Part shown: piece by piece, positions 1 through 7,777 of the stretch
How positions within the stretch are numbered: position 1 is the stretch's first letter
How the letters are laid out: each line of letters starts with the position of its first letter
Notes under the pieces: model-generated
The model's database searches: none
Seen by the model: the letters and a program-made list of their open reading frames with translations, nothing else
Told to the model about the DNA's origin: nothing
Position numbers and translations under genes: made by a program
Source: Aphelidium insulamus
Taxonomy: Eukaryota; Aphelidiomycota; Aphelidea; Aphelidiaceae
Direction of reading: 5' to 3'
Length of the DNA stretch: 23,461 nt
Assembly (NCBI GenBank): GCA_036784855.1
Contig: JAZDSV010000112.1
Location: 1 to 23,461 of the forward strand

Positions 1-2
1 CC

Positions 3-476
3 GCAGACATGGTCGCGATCATGCGCGAAGTGACCGAGAATGTCGGCACATACGCGGTTGAAAAGAATTTGAGCCTTAAAATTGAGACGCAAGAGCCCGT
101 TATTACGGCAACGGTGGATAAGCGCCGCATGATCCAGGTACTGACGAACCTGACATCGAATGCCATCAAGTTCTCACCCAAAGGCGGAACTGTGGTATTG
201 CGCGCACTCTCCACGCCGTCTGCGATTCGCGTTGAAGTAGCCGACCAAGGCCACGGCATCCCGAAGGCTGAACAATCCAAGATCTTCGGTAAGTTCATTC
301 AGGCCAAAGCGTCGGACAAACTTGGCGTAAAGGGCACCGGGCTGGGGTTGAGCATCGCTAAATCCATTGTGGAATCGCACGCGGGTAAAATCGGCCTTGA
401 GTCCGAAGAAGGCCGCGGCACCACGTTCTATTTCGAGCTGCCGACGAACGCAGCATTGGTATCAGCGCGGACTTAA
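3..476 (+). CDS. Sensor histidine kinase, C-terminal part (catalytic ATPase domain)
   Basis: Only the end of this gene is in the window; the frame is open to the left edge. The visible ~157 residues form a HATPase_c domain, which binds ATP and phosphorylates the kinase's own histidine. Counting from the Met at position 9, an N-box (NLTSNAIKFS, about residues 47-56) is followed by the G1 box DQGHGI (79-84) and the G2 box GTGLGLSIAK (109-118). The protein ends soon after the usual final beta strand (TTFYFELP), so no receiver domain is attached at the C-terminus. The sensor and dimerisation domains lie outside the window, so signal and partner are unknown. No response regulator gene follows directly; the nearest is the receiver at 6980, too far to pair by position. 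Domain assignment is secure; role is open. Confidence 0.92.
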   Translation, partial: ADMVAIMREVTENVGTYAVEKNLSLKIETQEPVITATVDKRRMIQVLTNLTSNAIKFSPKGGTVVLRALSTPSAIRVEVADQGHGIPKAEQSKIFGKFIQAKASDKLGVKGTGLGLSIAKSIVESHAGKIGLESEEGRGTTFYFELPTNAALVSART

Positions 477-552
477 AGCTCTACTCCCGCCACTCGACGC
501 CAACACCGTCCCAAGCTTGTCAACCATGCCTTCTTAATCGCTTTTACAATTA

Positions 553-1479
553 TCAAGTTGCCCATGACAAAGGACCATGAGGAGCGAATGGGCTTCGTTC
601 GAGAATTTCCCAGCATCTGCCTCCGTCAGCACTAAGTAGCCGTTTTCCATCGCTACATGCTTTGTACGCTAAGGCCACTTCATATTCGTTCCCGTACGAA
701 TCCGCGTACGTGTAAAGACCGGTCACAGCAAGGCAATGAGAGCCCTTAGAAACTTGATCGCGAACGGCTCCCACCCAGTCCACCTCTTCTTCTGGACTAA
801 TCCACCAGCTATTTGCTTGCCCAGGACCAACTACCCACGACTCATCTTCAAAATCCAGACGCGCTCTTAATCCCAAAAAGTCCGCAACTGGAAAAGGATC
901 ATTCTTAAAGACAGCGCATGCTAATGCGCACATTTGCAAACGAGCTGGGGATTGTCCAAAATTTCTGACGACAACATTCAGGCAGGGTTCTGCGCCATCC
1001 TCCTGCAAGACCACTTTCTCAACCAATAAATAAGGTCGTTGCTCAACAACAAAGTGGTCTGCGGTCTGTTCGATTGCGTCGCGAGTATACGCCAAACTTT
1101 GTTCAGTTTTGCGGGCAGCCACTTGGTTGTGCCATAGCGCAAAACCAACACCCACAATACTAAGGAACGCGGTCATTACCTGATATTTTGTGAAGCAAGC
1201 AATCTCGCGAGTTACTGCAACCATCAGTTCTTGCGCAACAAGGTCATGTTTTTGCAGCTCGGTCTCGGCCGCCCATTTCTCGTCGCCACCGGAAAGAGAT
1301 TTGATTCGATCAAAAGATAGTCGTTCAGAAAACTCAGCGTCGTGCAAAGGCTGAATGCGACAGTAATCTCCTATCATAACAAGCATTATTGCCATTCCGA
1401 GGAGAACACCGCAGATCGCCAGCAATCTCTGCAGCAGAGATATTTCTCCAAAACCATCAACCTTATCTTTTTTGTTCAT
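553..1479 (-). CDS. Hypothetical membrane protein with two TM segments
   Basis: A 308-residue protein I do not recognise. It has a hydrophobic segment at about residues 18-37 and a second at about 100-116, with a charged ~60-residue stretch between them. After the second segment comes a coil-like stretch (ARKTEQSLAYTRDAIEQ) and then QRPYL, which opens a C-terminal domain. That domain contains a VVVRNFGQSPARL motif of the kind seen in many orphan membrane proteins with a beta-rich soluble tail; this comparison is from memory, not a search. The gene stands alone between two plus-strand genes. Its codons are visibly more AT-rich than its neighbours: I counted 27 of 60 G+C in 901-960. This fits an acquired accessory gene. 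No enzyme motif is seen. The start at 1479 is the only one that keeps the first TM with a basic N-terminus (MNKKDK). Confidence 0.75.
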   Translation of the reverse strand: MNKKDKVDGFGEISLLQRLLAICGVLLGMAIMLVMIGDYCRIQPLHDAEFSERLSFDRIKSLSGGDEKWAAETELQKHDLVAQELMVAVTREIACFTKYQVMTAFLSIVGVGFALWHNQVAARKTEQSLAYTRDAIEQTADHFVVEQRPYLLVEKVVLQEDGAEPCLNVVVRNFGQSPARLQMCALACAVFKNDPFPVADFLGLRARLDFEDESWVVGPGQANSWWISPEEEVDWVGAVRDQVSKGSHCLAVTGLYTYADSYGNEYEVALAYKACSDGKRLLSADGGRCWEILERSPFAPHGPLSWAT

Positions 1480-1713
1480 CCCAACCCCCGTTGAACTGGA
1501 GGATAGTACACAATCTTACATTGCACTCGCTACTGTTTTGGTAAACCGGAAGGAATATTCGGGTTGTTAGCAAGCCGATCGGAATGCGCATACTCGTTCT
1601 AGTCAAAATTGATCCGGTGCATGGCTCTCGACTAGTGATCAAACCTGCAATCGGCCTAACTCTGCTCAGCTAAAATCTGATCAGCTTCGTGCTGAACTCG
1701 GGAGTCGGCGTCT

Positions 1714-4107
1714 ATGAAATGGTTTGGCGTTATTGTTGCGGCGTTACTTGTCGCGGCCACAGGTTTTTACATCCAGAACCGCGTGTACATCGAACGCTAC
1801 CTAGCCGTGGAAGCCTCGGGCGGTGCGGGTGATGTGGATGTCTATTCCCCCACCGAGCCTGTGCGCGGCCACCATGACGGCTTTATCACCATCGCCGCGG
1901 AAGCCGAACGCACCGTCCCTGAAACCGCATTGGCCGAAGCGCGTGAATACGCGGGCAAGAACGCCTCCACCAGCTTGCTGGTGTGGCACAAGGGCAAACT
2001 GCAATCAGCGGATTATTGGAGCGGTGTGGCAGCAGATACGCCCGTCAACTCGCGCAGCCTTCATAAAATGCTGGGCGGCTTGGTAATCGCGACGGCCATT
2101 CAAAACGGTCATATCAAATCGCTGGATGATTCTGTCTCGACGTACATTCCATCATGGAAAGGTACGCCGAAGGAACGCATGACTATCCGCAACGTGCTGC
2201 AGATGTCGAGCGGGCTGATGTGGTTTCGCGGCGGCGGCTTTTACAGCGTGCAATCGCGCCGCTACATCGACCCCGAGTGGGAGCGCATTTTGCGCGATGA
2301 GCTGCCCATGCAGTTCGAGCCCGGCAGCGAATACGACTACAGCGACATGACCGCCGACATTATGCCGCACATCATTCAGGGTGCCACCGGCAAGCGCTAC
2401 GCGGATTACTTAAGTGACGCTGTACTGAAGCCATTGGGGGCAGCCGGCGGTGAAATTTGGGTGAACCGCGAAGGCGGCATGCCGCACGGCGGCTGTTGCG
2501 TCCTGTTGCCCCCTGAAACGTGGCTGCGAATTGGCTTGATGGCGCTCAATCGCGGGCACGTCGTCAATCAGAACGGCGATCAGCAGCTTCTGCCAACCTG
2601 GTGGATGGATGAAATGCTGAAGCCCTCCGCCCAGAACCCGCACTTCGGGTTGATGGTGTGGCTGGGCCAGCCGTACACGCAGCGCCGTCTGTATCACCGC
2701 CCGGACTCGCCCAGCAACGCGCGCCCGCGTCCCGGCGCTTTTCATTCCGAGCCTTACTTGGCCGATGATTTGTATTTGTTCGACGGCATGAACGGCCAAA
2801 TCGTCTATATCATTCCGTCGGAAGAATTGGTGATTGTGCGTACTGGCTTGCGTCCGCCATCGAACCAGCCCGAGTGGGACAACACGAAGCTGCCCAACAT
2901 GATTTTGCGGGCAATCAAAAACCTGCCGCCCAAAACCGAACCCACGAAGCTGACGGACATTCCGGAAAAAGCGCACACTACGTGGCGCGATGAACTGCGC
3001 TTCTGGACGCGTTGGTCATCGATCCAAGACCAAGGCCCACGCAGTTACCCGAAGTGGATTGATGTACGCGAAACCGTGAAAGGCGGCGGCGGTACGGCCA
3101 TTCCCATCGTCACACCGGGCCACGAAACCATCACGGCCGACGCCATCAGCAACGCGGTTGCCTACGCCGAGAAAACGCAGTCGCTGTCGTTGATCATTGC
3201 GCGCAACGGCAAGATTGAGTTGGACCGTTACTTTAATGGCGCAAAGCCCGATGACGTATCGGAAACATATTCGATGGCGAAGTCAGTGCTGGGATTAGGC
3301 GTGGGCTTGGCCGTTGATAGCGGCGCCATTGGTTCCATTGATGAGTCCGCCTCGAACTACCTGCCCGAGTGGCGCGGTACGGCGAAAGAAACCATCACCA
3401 TTCGCCAGTTGCTGAACATGTCGAGCGCTGTGCATCACGAGCGCTTTAACTACACCATGAAGCAAAGCCCCTGGGCGCTGGGCTTACGCACGTTCTTGGG
3501 CCCCGACATTGCGGGCAACGTTTTGAATTCCAGCATCGATGGCATTCCTGGCGCGCACTTCAATTACAACAGCGCCAACAGCCAAATTCTGCTGAGCCTG
3601 ATTGAGCGCGCAACCGGCAAGCGCTATGCGCAGTTCATGTCTGAGAAGTTGTGGCAACCGTTGGGCGCGAAAGACGCAACGCTGTGGCTGGACCGCCCCG
3701 GCGGCACCGCCAAAGCATACTCGCATTTCCAAGCCCGCCCCGAAGATTGGCTGCGCATCGGCATGATGATGGCGGACGGGGGCATGTACGGCGGCAAACA
3801 AATCGTGTCGCCCGGGTGGTTGACCGCGATGGCAACGCCATCAGCACAAAACCCAAACTACGGTTTGCAGTTGTGGCTGGGCTCGCCCGAAAAAGGAAAG
3901 CGCTTCTACAATTACAACACCACCACCGGTGCGACACATTCCGAGCCGTATCTCGCCGACGATGTCCGCTTCTTCGACGGCGGCGGCGGCCACCGTGTCT
4001 ACATCATCCCATCGCAGAAGTTGGTGATCGTAAGAACAGGTAGCGTCAACCGCCCTGACTGGGACGATGCAGCGCTGCCGAATGCGGTGCTGAGGGGCTT
4101 GAAATAA
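1714..4107 (+). CDS. Tandem double serine beta-lactamase-family hydrolase
   Basis: 797 residues with an N-terminal hydrophobic anchor or signal (about residues 4-20), then two copies of a class C beta-lactamase / DD-peptidase fold. The first SxxK is S115-LHK-118 and the second S520-MAK-523, giving a repeat period of about 405 residues. The second-motif tyrosine is YSD (209-211) in copy 1 and YNS (618-620) in copy 2. Both copies end with HSEPYLADD, an FDG segment, VYIIPS and LVIVRTG. Family members are usually ~350-450 residues with a single domain, so this is an internal duplication. It should act outside the cytoplasmic membrane on a peptide, ester or amide; the substrate cannot be read from sequence. 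GGGAG at 1700-1704 lies 9 bases before the ATG. It appears monocistronic. Family call is firm; beta-lactam hydrolysis is not implied. Confidence 0.9.
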   Translation: MKWFGVIVAALLVAATGFYIQNRVYIERYLAVEASGGAGDVDVYSPTEPVRGHHDGFITIAAEAERTVPETALAEAREYAGKNASTSLLVWHKGKLQSADYWSGVAADTPVNSRSLHKMLGGLVIATAIQNGHIKSLDDSVSTYIPSWKGTPKERMTIRNVLQMSSGLMWFRGGGFYSVQSRRYIDPEWERILRDELPMQFEPGSEYDYSDMTADIMPHIIQGATGKRYADYLSDAVLKPLGAAGGEIWVNREGGMPHGGCCVLLPPETWLRIGLMALNRGHVVNQNGDQQLLPTWWMDEMLKPSAQNPHFGLMVWLGQPYTQRRLYHRPDSPSNARPRPGAFHSEPYLADDLYLFDGMNGQIVYIIPSEELVIVRTGLRPPSNQPEWDNTKLPNMILRAIKNLPPKTEPTKLTDIPEKAHTTWRDELRFWTRWSSIQDQGPRSYPKWIDVRETVKGGGGTAIPIVTPGHETITADAISNAVAYAEKTQSLSLIIARNGKIELDRYFNGAKPDDVSETYSMAKSVLGLGVGLAVDSGAIGSIDESASNYLPEWRGTAKETITIRQLLNMSSAVHHERFNYTMKQSPWALGLRTFLGPDIAGNVLNSSIDGIPGAHFNYNSANSQILLSLIERATGKRYAQFMSEKLWQPLGAKDATLWLDRPGGTAKAYSHFQARPEDWLRIGMMMADGGMYGGKQIVSPGWLTAMATPSAQNPNYGLQLWLGSPEKGKRFYNYNTTTGATHSEPYLADDVRFFDGGGGHRVYIIPSQKLVIVRTGSVNRPDWDDAALPNAVLRGLK

Positions 4108-4154
4108 TTTCTGGAGAAAATGGCTTGCCATTCGAAGCTCGCGAGTAGCGGGCA

Positions 4155-4182
4155 GTCCGCCTAAGCTAAAGCTACGGCGGAC
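4155..4182. repeat. Inverted repeat (GTCCGCC ... GGCGGAC)
   Basis: Perfect 7-base arms at 4155-4161 and 4176-4182 enclose 14 bases that themselves contain AGCT-AA-AGCT, so an interrupted hairpin can form on either strand. It lies between the end of the plus-strand hydrolase gene and the end of the minus-strand tRNA gene, and so could serve as a bidirectional terminator, although there is no clear T-run. It also resembles short dispersed intergenic repeats found in some bacterial genomes; only a genome-wide search would tell. Confidence 0.5.
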
Positions 4183-4212
4183 ATTCTACACTCGCTCTGG
4201 CGAGCGTAGAAT
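4183..4212 (-). terminator. Hairpin at the 3' end of tRNA-Val, possible terminator
   Basis: The arms ATTCTACACTCG (4183-4194) and CGAGCGTAGAAT (4201-4212) match at 11 of 12 positions around a 6-base loop. On the minus strand the hairpin starts at the last base of the tRNA CCA end. It abuts the preceding inverted repeat with no gap. Its position fits a terminator or processing hairpin for the tRNA transcript. No U-run is present, so the call is tentative. Confidence 0.4.
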
Positions 4213-4286
4213 GGTGGACGGTACAGGGATCGAACCTGTGACCTTTCCCATGTCAAGGGAACATTCTACCGCTGAACTAACCGTCC
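4212..4286 (-). tRNA. tRNA-Val (anticodon GAC)
   Basis: Read on the minus strand, this folds as a standard cloverleaf. The acceptor arm is GGACGGT pairing with ACCGTCC. The D-arm is GTTC/GAAT. The anticodon stem TTCCC/GGGAA carries the loop TTGACAT, which gives anticodon GAC (valine). The T-arm is ACAGG/CCTGT with loop TTCGATC, followed by discriminator A and an encoded CCA. Total length is 75 bases including CCA. It is transcribed toward the hydrolase gene and away from the amidohydrolase gene. tRNA genes can be integration sites, but no integrase or attachment-site repeat is visible here. Confidence 0.95.
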
Positions 4287-4424
4287 ACGTTGCCTGAGAT
4301 GCCCATTTGCGGTGTACGGGCGGCAAGAGGCGGTTGTTTAAACAGTTGGGCTGGCCTTGGCAAGACCGGCCGTTCCTCCTGGCGGACCGGCAAAAAAGCG
4401 AGGGATTTCCTTGATTTGTCACGG

Positions 4425-4452
4425 TTGCGGCTGGGCCTTTAGGCGTTAGAAT
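4425..4452 (+). promoter_or_regulatory. Candidate sigma-70-type promoter for the amidohydrolase gene
   Basis: TTGCGG (4425-4430) and TAGAAT (4447-4452) are separated by 16 bases and lie about 60 bases upstream of the likely ATG at 4516. The match was made by eye to the housekeeping consensus. The -35 is only fair. Confidence 0.35.
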
Positions 4453-4515
4453 TGCCCCCATCGCGGTCGTTTTACGGTCGCCGGATGCTGTTTTTTGCGG
4501 AGCGTGGCGGCGACC

Positions 4516-5454
4516 ATGCCTGGATCAAGTCAGGGGCCAACATCCCCAGAGCACGAGTTTGAGGCGGCGCTTGGCCGTGCCATCGACCTGATCGATGCGC
4601 CGGAGGTGCGCCTGCCGCTGGTGTTTGCCTCGCCCCATTCGGGCTGCAGTTACCCAGCAAACTTTATTGCTGCTTCGCCGCTGGATATCAGCGCGCTACG
4701 CAAATCAGAAGACTGCTACGTCGATGAGTTGTTCAGCGACGTGACGGAATTGGGCGCGCCCATGGTGCGTGCGCTGTTGCCGCGCGCGTACCTGGATGTG
4801 AACCGCGAGCCTTACGAACTCGACCCCGATATGTTTGACGGCCCCCTGCCCCCGTTTGTGAACAGTTCATCCGCACGTGTAGCGGCTGGCCTTGGCACCG
4901 TCGCGCGCATTGTCGCCACGCGGCGCGAAATTTACCGGCATAAACTTTCATTCGCTGATGTTGAAAAACGCCTGGCTGAATTTTACCGGCCCTATCACCG
5001 AGCGCTCCGCATGATGATCAACCGCGCGCGCGATCGGTTTGGGTTCTGCGTGCTGGTGGATTGCCATTCGATGCCGTCGTCGGGCTTGCCGCTGGATGCC
5101 GATAGTTCGCCGCAGCGCGTGGATATCGTGTTGGGTGATCGCAGTGGTCTTTCGTGCCATCCGCTGATCACTGACGTGATTGATGAATCGATGCGCACAC
5201 TTGGGTATCGGGTGCTGCGCAATAACCCGTACGCGGGTGGTTTCACCACGCAGCATTACGGCGACCCCGCTAACGGCGTGCACACGGTGCAGATCGAGAT
5301 CAACCGCGCGCTGTATATGGACGAAGCCACACTGCAGCGCCGCGCAGGCTTTGCCAAACTGCGCGCCGATCTGCGCATGACGGCGCAAGCGTTGGCAGAT
5401 GCCACGTTGGATGCAGGGCGCGCACTGCGCTATCAGCGCTTGAGTGCTGAATAA
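4516..5454 (+). CDS. N-formylglutamate amidohydrolase family protein
   Basis: About 312 residues. The family removes the formyl group from N-formylglutamate, the last step of one histidine-degradation route, and also contains less specific N-formyl amino acid hydrolases. Recognisable landmarks are FASPHSGCSYP near the N-terminus (metal-binding His), the ALLPRAYLDVNREPYELDP block, the YRPYHRAL helix, VDCHSMPSSG with a second conserved His, and the C-terminal VQIEINRALYMDE block. No hut genes (hutH, hutU, hutI) are nearby, so the histidine pathway is not supported by context. The frame also offers TTG at 4495 and GTG at 4504. I prefer ATG 4516, although its best Shine-Dalgarno-like GGAG (4499-4502) is 13 bases away, so the start is not settled. 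Cytoplasmic; no signal peptide seen. Confidence 0.85.
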   Translation: MPGSSQGPTSPEHEFEAALGRAIDLIDAPEVRLPLVFASPHSGCSYPANFIAASPLDISALRKSEDCYVDELFSDVTELGAPMVRALLPRAYLDVNREPYELDPDMFDGPLPPFVNSSSARVAAGLGTVARIVATRREIYRHKLSFADVEKRLAEFYRPYHRALRMMINRARDRFGFCVLVDCHSMPSSGLPLDADSSPQRVDIVLGDRSGLSCHPLITDVIDESMRTLGYRVLRNNPYAGGFTTQHYGDPANGVHTVQIEINRALYMDEATLQRRAGFAKLRADLRMTAQALADATLDAGRALRYQRLSAE

Positions 5455-5460
5455 GAAAAG

Positions 5461-5491
5461 CGCTGAATAACTTCTGCTGTGCAATTCAGCG
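5461..5491 (+). terminator. Inverted repeat after the amidohydrolase gene
   Basis: CGCTGAAT (5461-5468) and ATTCAGCG (5484-5491) are perfect 8-base arms around a 15-base loop. The element begins seven bases after the stop codon. The left arm overlaps a direct repeat of the gene's last bases (GCTGAATAA occurs across the stop codon and again at 5462). There is no T-run, so it may be a weak terminator or simply an RNA hairpin. Confidence 0.35.
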
Positions 5492-5696
5492 TAGGGTAGA
5501 AAAGCCCGCGAGCCCCTTACAATCCTTGGGCGATTTCAGTTGTACCGGCTTCAGCCCATGGTGTAGTTTCCGGGCGCTGGCGGCCTGAAACCTGCGGGTC
5601 GGCATTGGGTTTGTTCAAAATAACCCTATGTAATCGCAGAAGAAGTGCCCGCTCCGATCTGGGCTCAACGAAATTGGATGGCATTGAACGAGAGCA

Positions 5697-6554
5697 ATGA
5701 TCGATATCGAGACAATCACCCTCTACCGCGAAAAATCCACCGTGCACCGGTTCTCTGGGGGCGGCGGCAGTACGCAGAATGACGAGCCTGCGCTGGAAAT
5801 TCGCAGCAATCGCGTCACCATTCCGATTAAGACCCGCGTTGAGAACATTATGGTTGTTGTCCGCGGCCAGAACGTGCCGTCCACGTTGCGCATGACATCG
5901 CTGGTGATCGATGAGATCCGCCGCGACGAAGGCATTTTGCACGATGCCGCCTCGCACGATTGGGAAGCCTTCTGGGAACGCAAAGTCTCCAATTACGAAG
6001 CCGACTACAACCCGGACAATTGGGTGTCGATCCATATCGGCGGCGAAACGGTGTATGCCACGCGCACCGGCAAACAGAATGTCGATACCGTTGAAGCTAT
6101 TTCGGTGGGCGTTGAGGTTACCGAGAATCTTATTCTGAAAGCAGCGAGCCAAATTCTCGACACCAAGGCCGACGACTTGGTGGTGGAGCACGACTCACAA
6201 ACAGCGTTCGTGTTTCAGCCCTTCTCGTCGTATCACCGCGCTGCCATTTTGCAGCGTCGTGACCGCAAGGCCGGGTCGTTCGCGATTTCCGTTTACCACC
6301 CGAGCCCGCAGAAACCCGTGCGCCTCAGCCACTTCATCAGCTTCTGCGCAGACATGATGGAAGCGTTGACGCTGAAGTCGTTCCTGGACCGCGTTCAGGA
6401 ATTGATTGCGACCAACAAAATCTCAGACTCCAACATCACGCCGTCGCAAGTGCAGGCCACCCGCAACCGCCGCCGTGACTTGATTGAAGTCATCGAGAAT
6501 TTTGAGCGCGCCAATAAGCTGGTGTATCGCCCTGAGCGGCCGCACTTCGTTTAA
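5697..6554 (+). CDS. Conserved-looking hypothetical protein, 285 residues
   Basis: I do not recognise this protein. It has no signal peptide or transmembrane segment and reads as a soluble cytoplasmic protein. Near the N-terminus there is a short glycine run (SGGGGS, about residues 20-25) that may act as a linker. The middle is rich in aromatic and acidic residues (DWEAFWERK, YEADYNPDNW), followed by a stretch of alternating hydrophobic strands. The C-terminal third is helical and charged, ending in a basic segment (TRNRRRDLIEVIENFERANK). It starts with ATG just after GAGAG (5690-5694, two bases away). Codon use matches its neighbours, so it is probably a native gene. It sits between the amidohydrolase gene and a convergent HIG1-like gene only 3 bases beyond its stop. 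Function is unknown. Confidence 0.8.
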   Translation: MIDIETITLYREKSTVHRFSGGGGSTQNDEPALEIRSNRVTIPIKTRVENIMVVVRGQNVPSTLRMTSLVIDEIRRDEGILHDAASHDWEAFWERKVSNYEADYNPDNWVSIHIGGETVYATRTGKQNVDTVEAISVGVEVTENLILKAASQILDTKADDLVVEHDSQTAFVFQPFSSYHRAAILQRRDRKAGSFAISVYHPSPQKPVRLSHFISFCADMMEALTLKSFLDRVQELIATNKISDSNITPSQVQATRNRRRDLIEVIENFERANKLVYRPERPHFV

Positions 6555-6557
6555 GCG

Positions 6558-6767
6558 CTAGCTGACCCAACCCTGGGCCGCAACCCGCAGCAGTAAGAAA
6601 ACAATCGCCGCCGCCTGTGTCGCGACGCGGGCGCGCATCAACTTGTTCGCATATTTGCGGTTGAATTCGCCGCCGACTGCAAGGCCGAAGACGCCTGTCA
6701 GCAGAATAAGCACCACCGCGACCATCGAAATGGCGAGCAGCCAGTTGAGTATGACGATGAGGAGCAT
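6558..6767 (-). CDS. HIG1-like twin-transmembrane protein
   Basis: 69 residues with two predicted membrane helices (about residues 5-30 and 48-64) joined by a short basic loop. The loop reads GGEFNRKYANKLMRARVATQ, which fits the HIG1/hypoxia-induced family signature (small hydrophobic twin-TM proteins in which the loop carries N-K-L-M-R-x-R-V-x-x-Q). Mitochondrial relatives associate with respiratory complexes. Alphaproteobacterial members are often annotated simply as twin transmembrane protein, so a link to the respiratory chain is inference only. AGGA lies about 8 bases upstream of the ATG. It converges on the unknown 285-residue gene with 3 bases between them. Confidence 0.75.
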   Translation of the reverse strand: MLLIVILNWLLAISMVAVVLILLTGVFGLAVGGEFNRKYANKLMRARVATQAAAIVFLLLRVAAQGWVS

Positions 6768-6918
6768 CTGGGTGTCCTGCTTTGTTACGGCTTCATTCCT
6801 ACGATTGAAGCAGCGCCGTTACAAGTATGCTGCAATAGCGAAAGGTCTTAGCTTCATACCAAAGCGCGCCTTTCTTGTAACGCTACTGCCGTATCTCGGT
6901 GGCGCGCATCCCCCTCCC

Positions 6919-6947
6919 TTGACTTGCAACCGTTACGACAAAAGAAT
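6919..6947 (+). promoter_or_regulatory. Candidate promoter of the receiver gene
   Basis: TTGACT (6919-6924) and AAGAAT (6942-6947) are spaced by 17 bases and lie 32 bases upstream of the GTG start at 6980. The -35 is close to consensus and the spacing is ideal. The -10 is imperfect. Confidence 0.45.
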
Positions 6948-6979
6948 GTGCGCGGGGACTAGAACAGGGGGGACAACGC

Positions 6980-7363
6980 GTGAGCCAAGTTATCATCGTT
7001 GAAGATAATACGCTCGTACGTGAATCATTCGCAGAACTTCTCGGGCAACGCGGTTACGCCGTTGTGGAAGCGCCGAACGGCGAAGATGCACTCAGCGTCA
7101 TCAAACGCAAACCGTGTCAGCTCGCGATTGTCGACATCATGATGCCGACAATGGGTGGTTTAGAATTCCGCCAAGAGCTGATGAGTCTGGCGCCGGACAC
7201 CAAGATCATGTTCGTCACCGGCCAGCCCGATAAATTTGAAAGCTTGGTTGAAGACGACCCGGACTTTCAGGATGGCCACATGAACGTGCTGTATAAGCCC
7301 GTGCATCCGGTAAAATTCCTGGCCGAAGTAGAACGCCTGATTGGCGCGCCCAAAGCTGCTTAA
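6980..7363 (+). CDS. CheY-like single-domain response regulator
   Basis: A 127-residue stand-alone receiver domain with no output domain. The acidic pocket residues E8 and D9 are present, the phosphorylatable aspartate is D52 in AIVDIMMP, the conserved Thr is T80 (MFVTGQ), and the Lys is K106 in LYKPVHP. Such proteins take a phosphoryl group from a histidine kinase and act by protein contact, for example in phosphorelays or motility. The start is GTG at 6980 preceded by a strong GGGGGGA (6967-6973). It is likely transcribed alone from the promoter just upstream. Nine bases separate its end from that of the convergent sufA gene. The partner kinase is not identifiable; the partial kinase at the left edge is a candidate only by proximity. 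Confidence 0.9.
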   Translation: MSQVIIVEDNTLVRESFAELLGQRGYAVVEAPNGEDALSVIKRKPCQLAIVDIMMPTMGGLEFRQELMSLAPDTKIMFVTGQPDKFESLVEDDPDFQDGHMNVLYKPVHPVKFLAEVERLIGAPKAA

Positions 7364-7372
7364 TTAAACTGC

Positions 7373-7753
7373 TTAAATCGTGAAGCTTTCGCCGCAGCCG
7401 CAGCGGCCTTTTTCGTTCGGGTTCGAAAATACGAAACCCGCTTCCATTTTATCGTCTTTGTAGTCGAGTTCGCTGCCCAGCAAGTACATGACGGCGGTCG
7501 GGTCAATGAACAACTTCACGCCATGCTGCTCGACGATGTCTTCAAACTTGCGACGCTCTTCGGCGTACTCAACAACGTATGCCATGCCCGAGCAACCGCG
7601 CGCTTTCACGCCAACGCGCAAACCCAACACCGGCTTTTCCGAACGCTCAACCAGTTCACGCACACGCGCAGCCGCACGCTCGGTCAGCGTGATCGGCGGC
7701 GGCGGTTTCATCCGCGCGGGCTTCGGGGTCTCTGTTTGTACTGCGTCGGTCAT
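7373..7753 (-). CDS. sufA: A-type Fe-S carrier SufA/ErpA-like (HesB family)
   Basis: About 126 residues of the HesB/IscA fold, which receives Fe-S clusters from the SufBCD scaffold and passes them to target proteins. The three conserved cysteines are present: C54 in ARGCSGMAY and C118/C120 in the terminal RCGCGESF. The proline-rich N-terminal extension (KPPPPITL) precedes the domain. Two in-frame ATGs exist, at 7765 and 7753; GGTGAG between them can serve as Shine-Dalgarno for the second, so I chose 7753. It is the last gene of the SUF operon; sufT ends 24 bases before this start. sufA and erpA cannot be told apart by sequence alone; the operon position favours sufA. Confidence 0.88.
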   Translation of the reverse strand: MTDAVQTETPKPARMKPPPPITLTERAAARVRELVERSEKPVLGLRVGVKARGCSGMAYVVEYAEERRKFEDIVEQHGVKLFIDPTAVMYLLGSELDYKDDKMEAGFVFSNPNEKGRCGCGESFTI

Positions 7754-7777
7754 CGTCTCACCCATATAGGCTTGCGA

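Noticed and set aside
4212-4286. tRNA-Val as the edge of an integrated element
   Set aside because: No integrase gene and no direct repeat of the tRNA 3' end are seen nearby; flanking genes look native.
4186-4461. Minus-strand 91-residue frame over the tRNA gene
   Set aside because: It crosses the tRNA-Val gene and the hairpins, and shows no protein features.
4948-5484. 178-residue minus-strand frame opposite the amidohydrolase gene
   Set aside because: It is an antisense shadow; the plus strand has clear family motifs over the same bases.
5517-6191. 224-residue minus-strand frame opposite the 285-residue unknown gene
   Set aside because: Both frames are unrecognised. The plus-strand frame has the better start signal, balanced composition and full length, while the minus frame runs through the non-coding gap and looks like a shadow.
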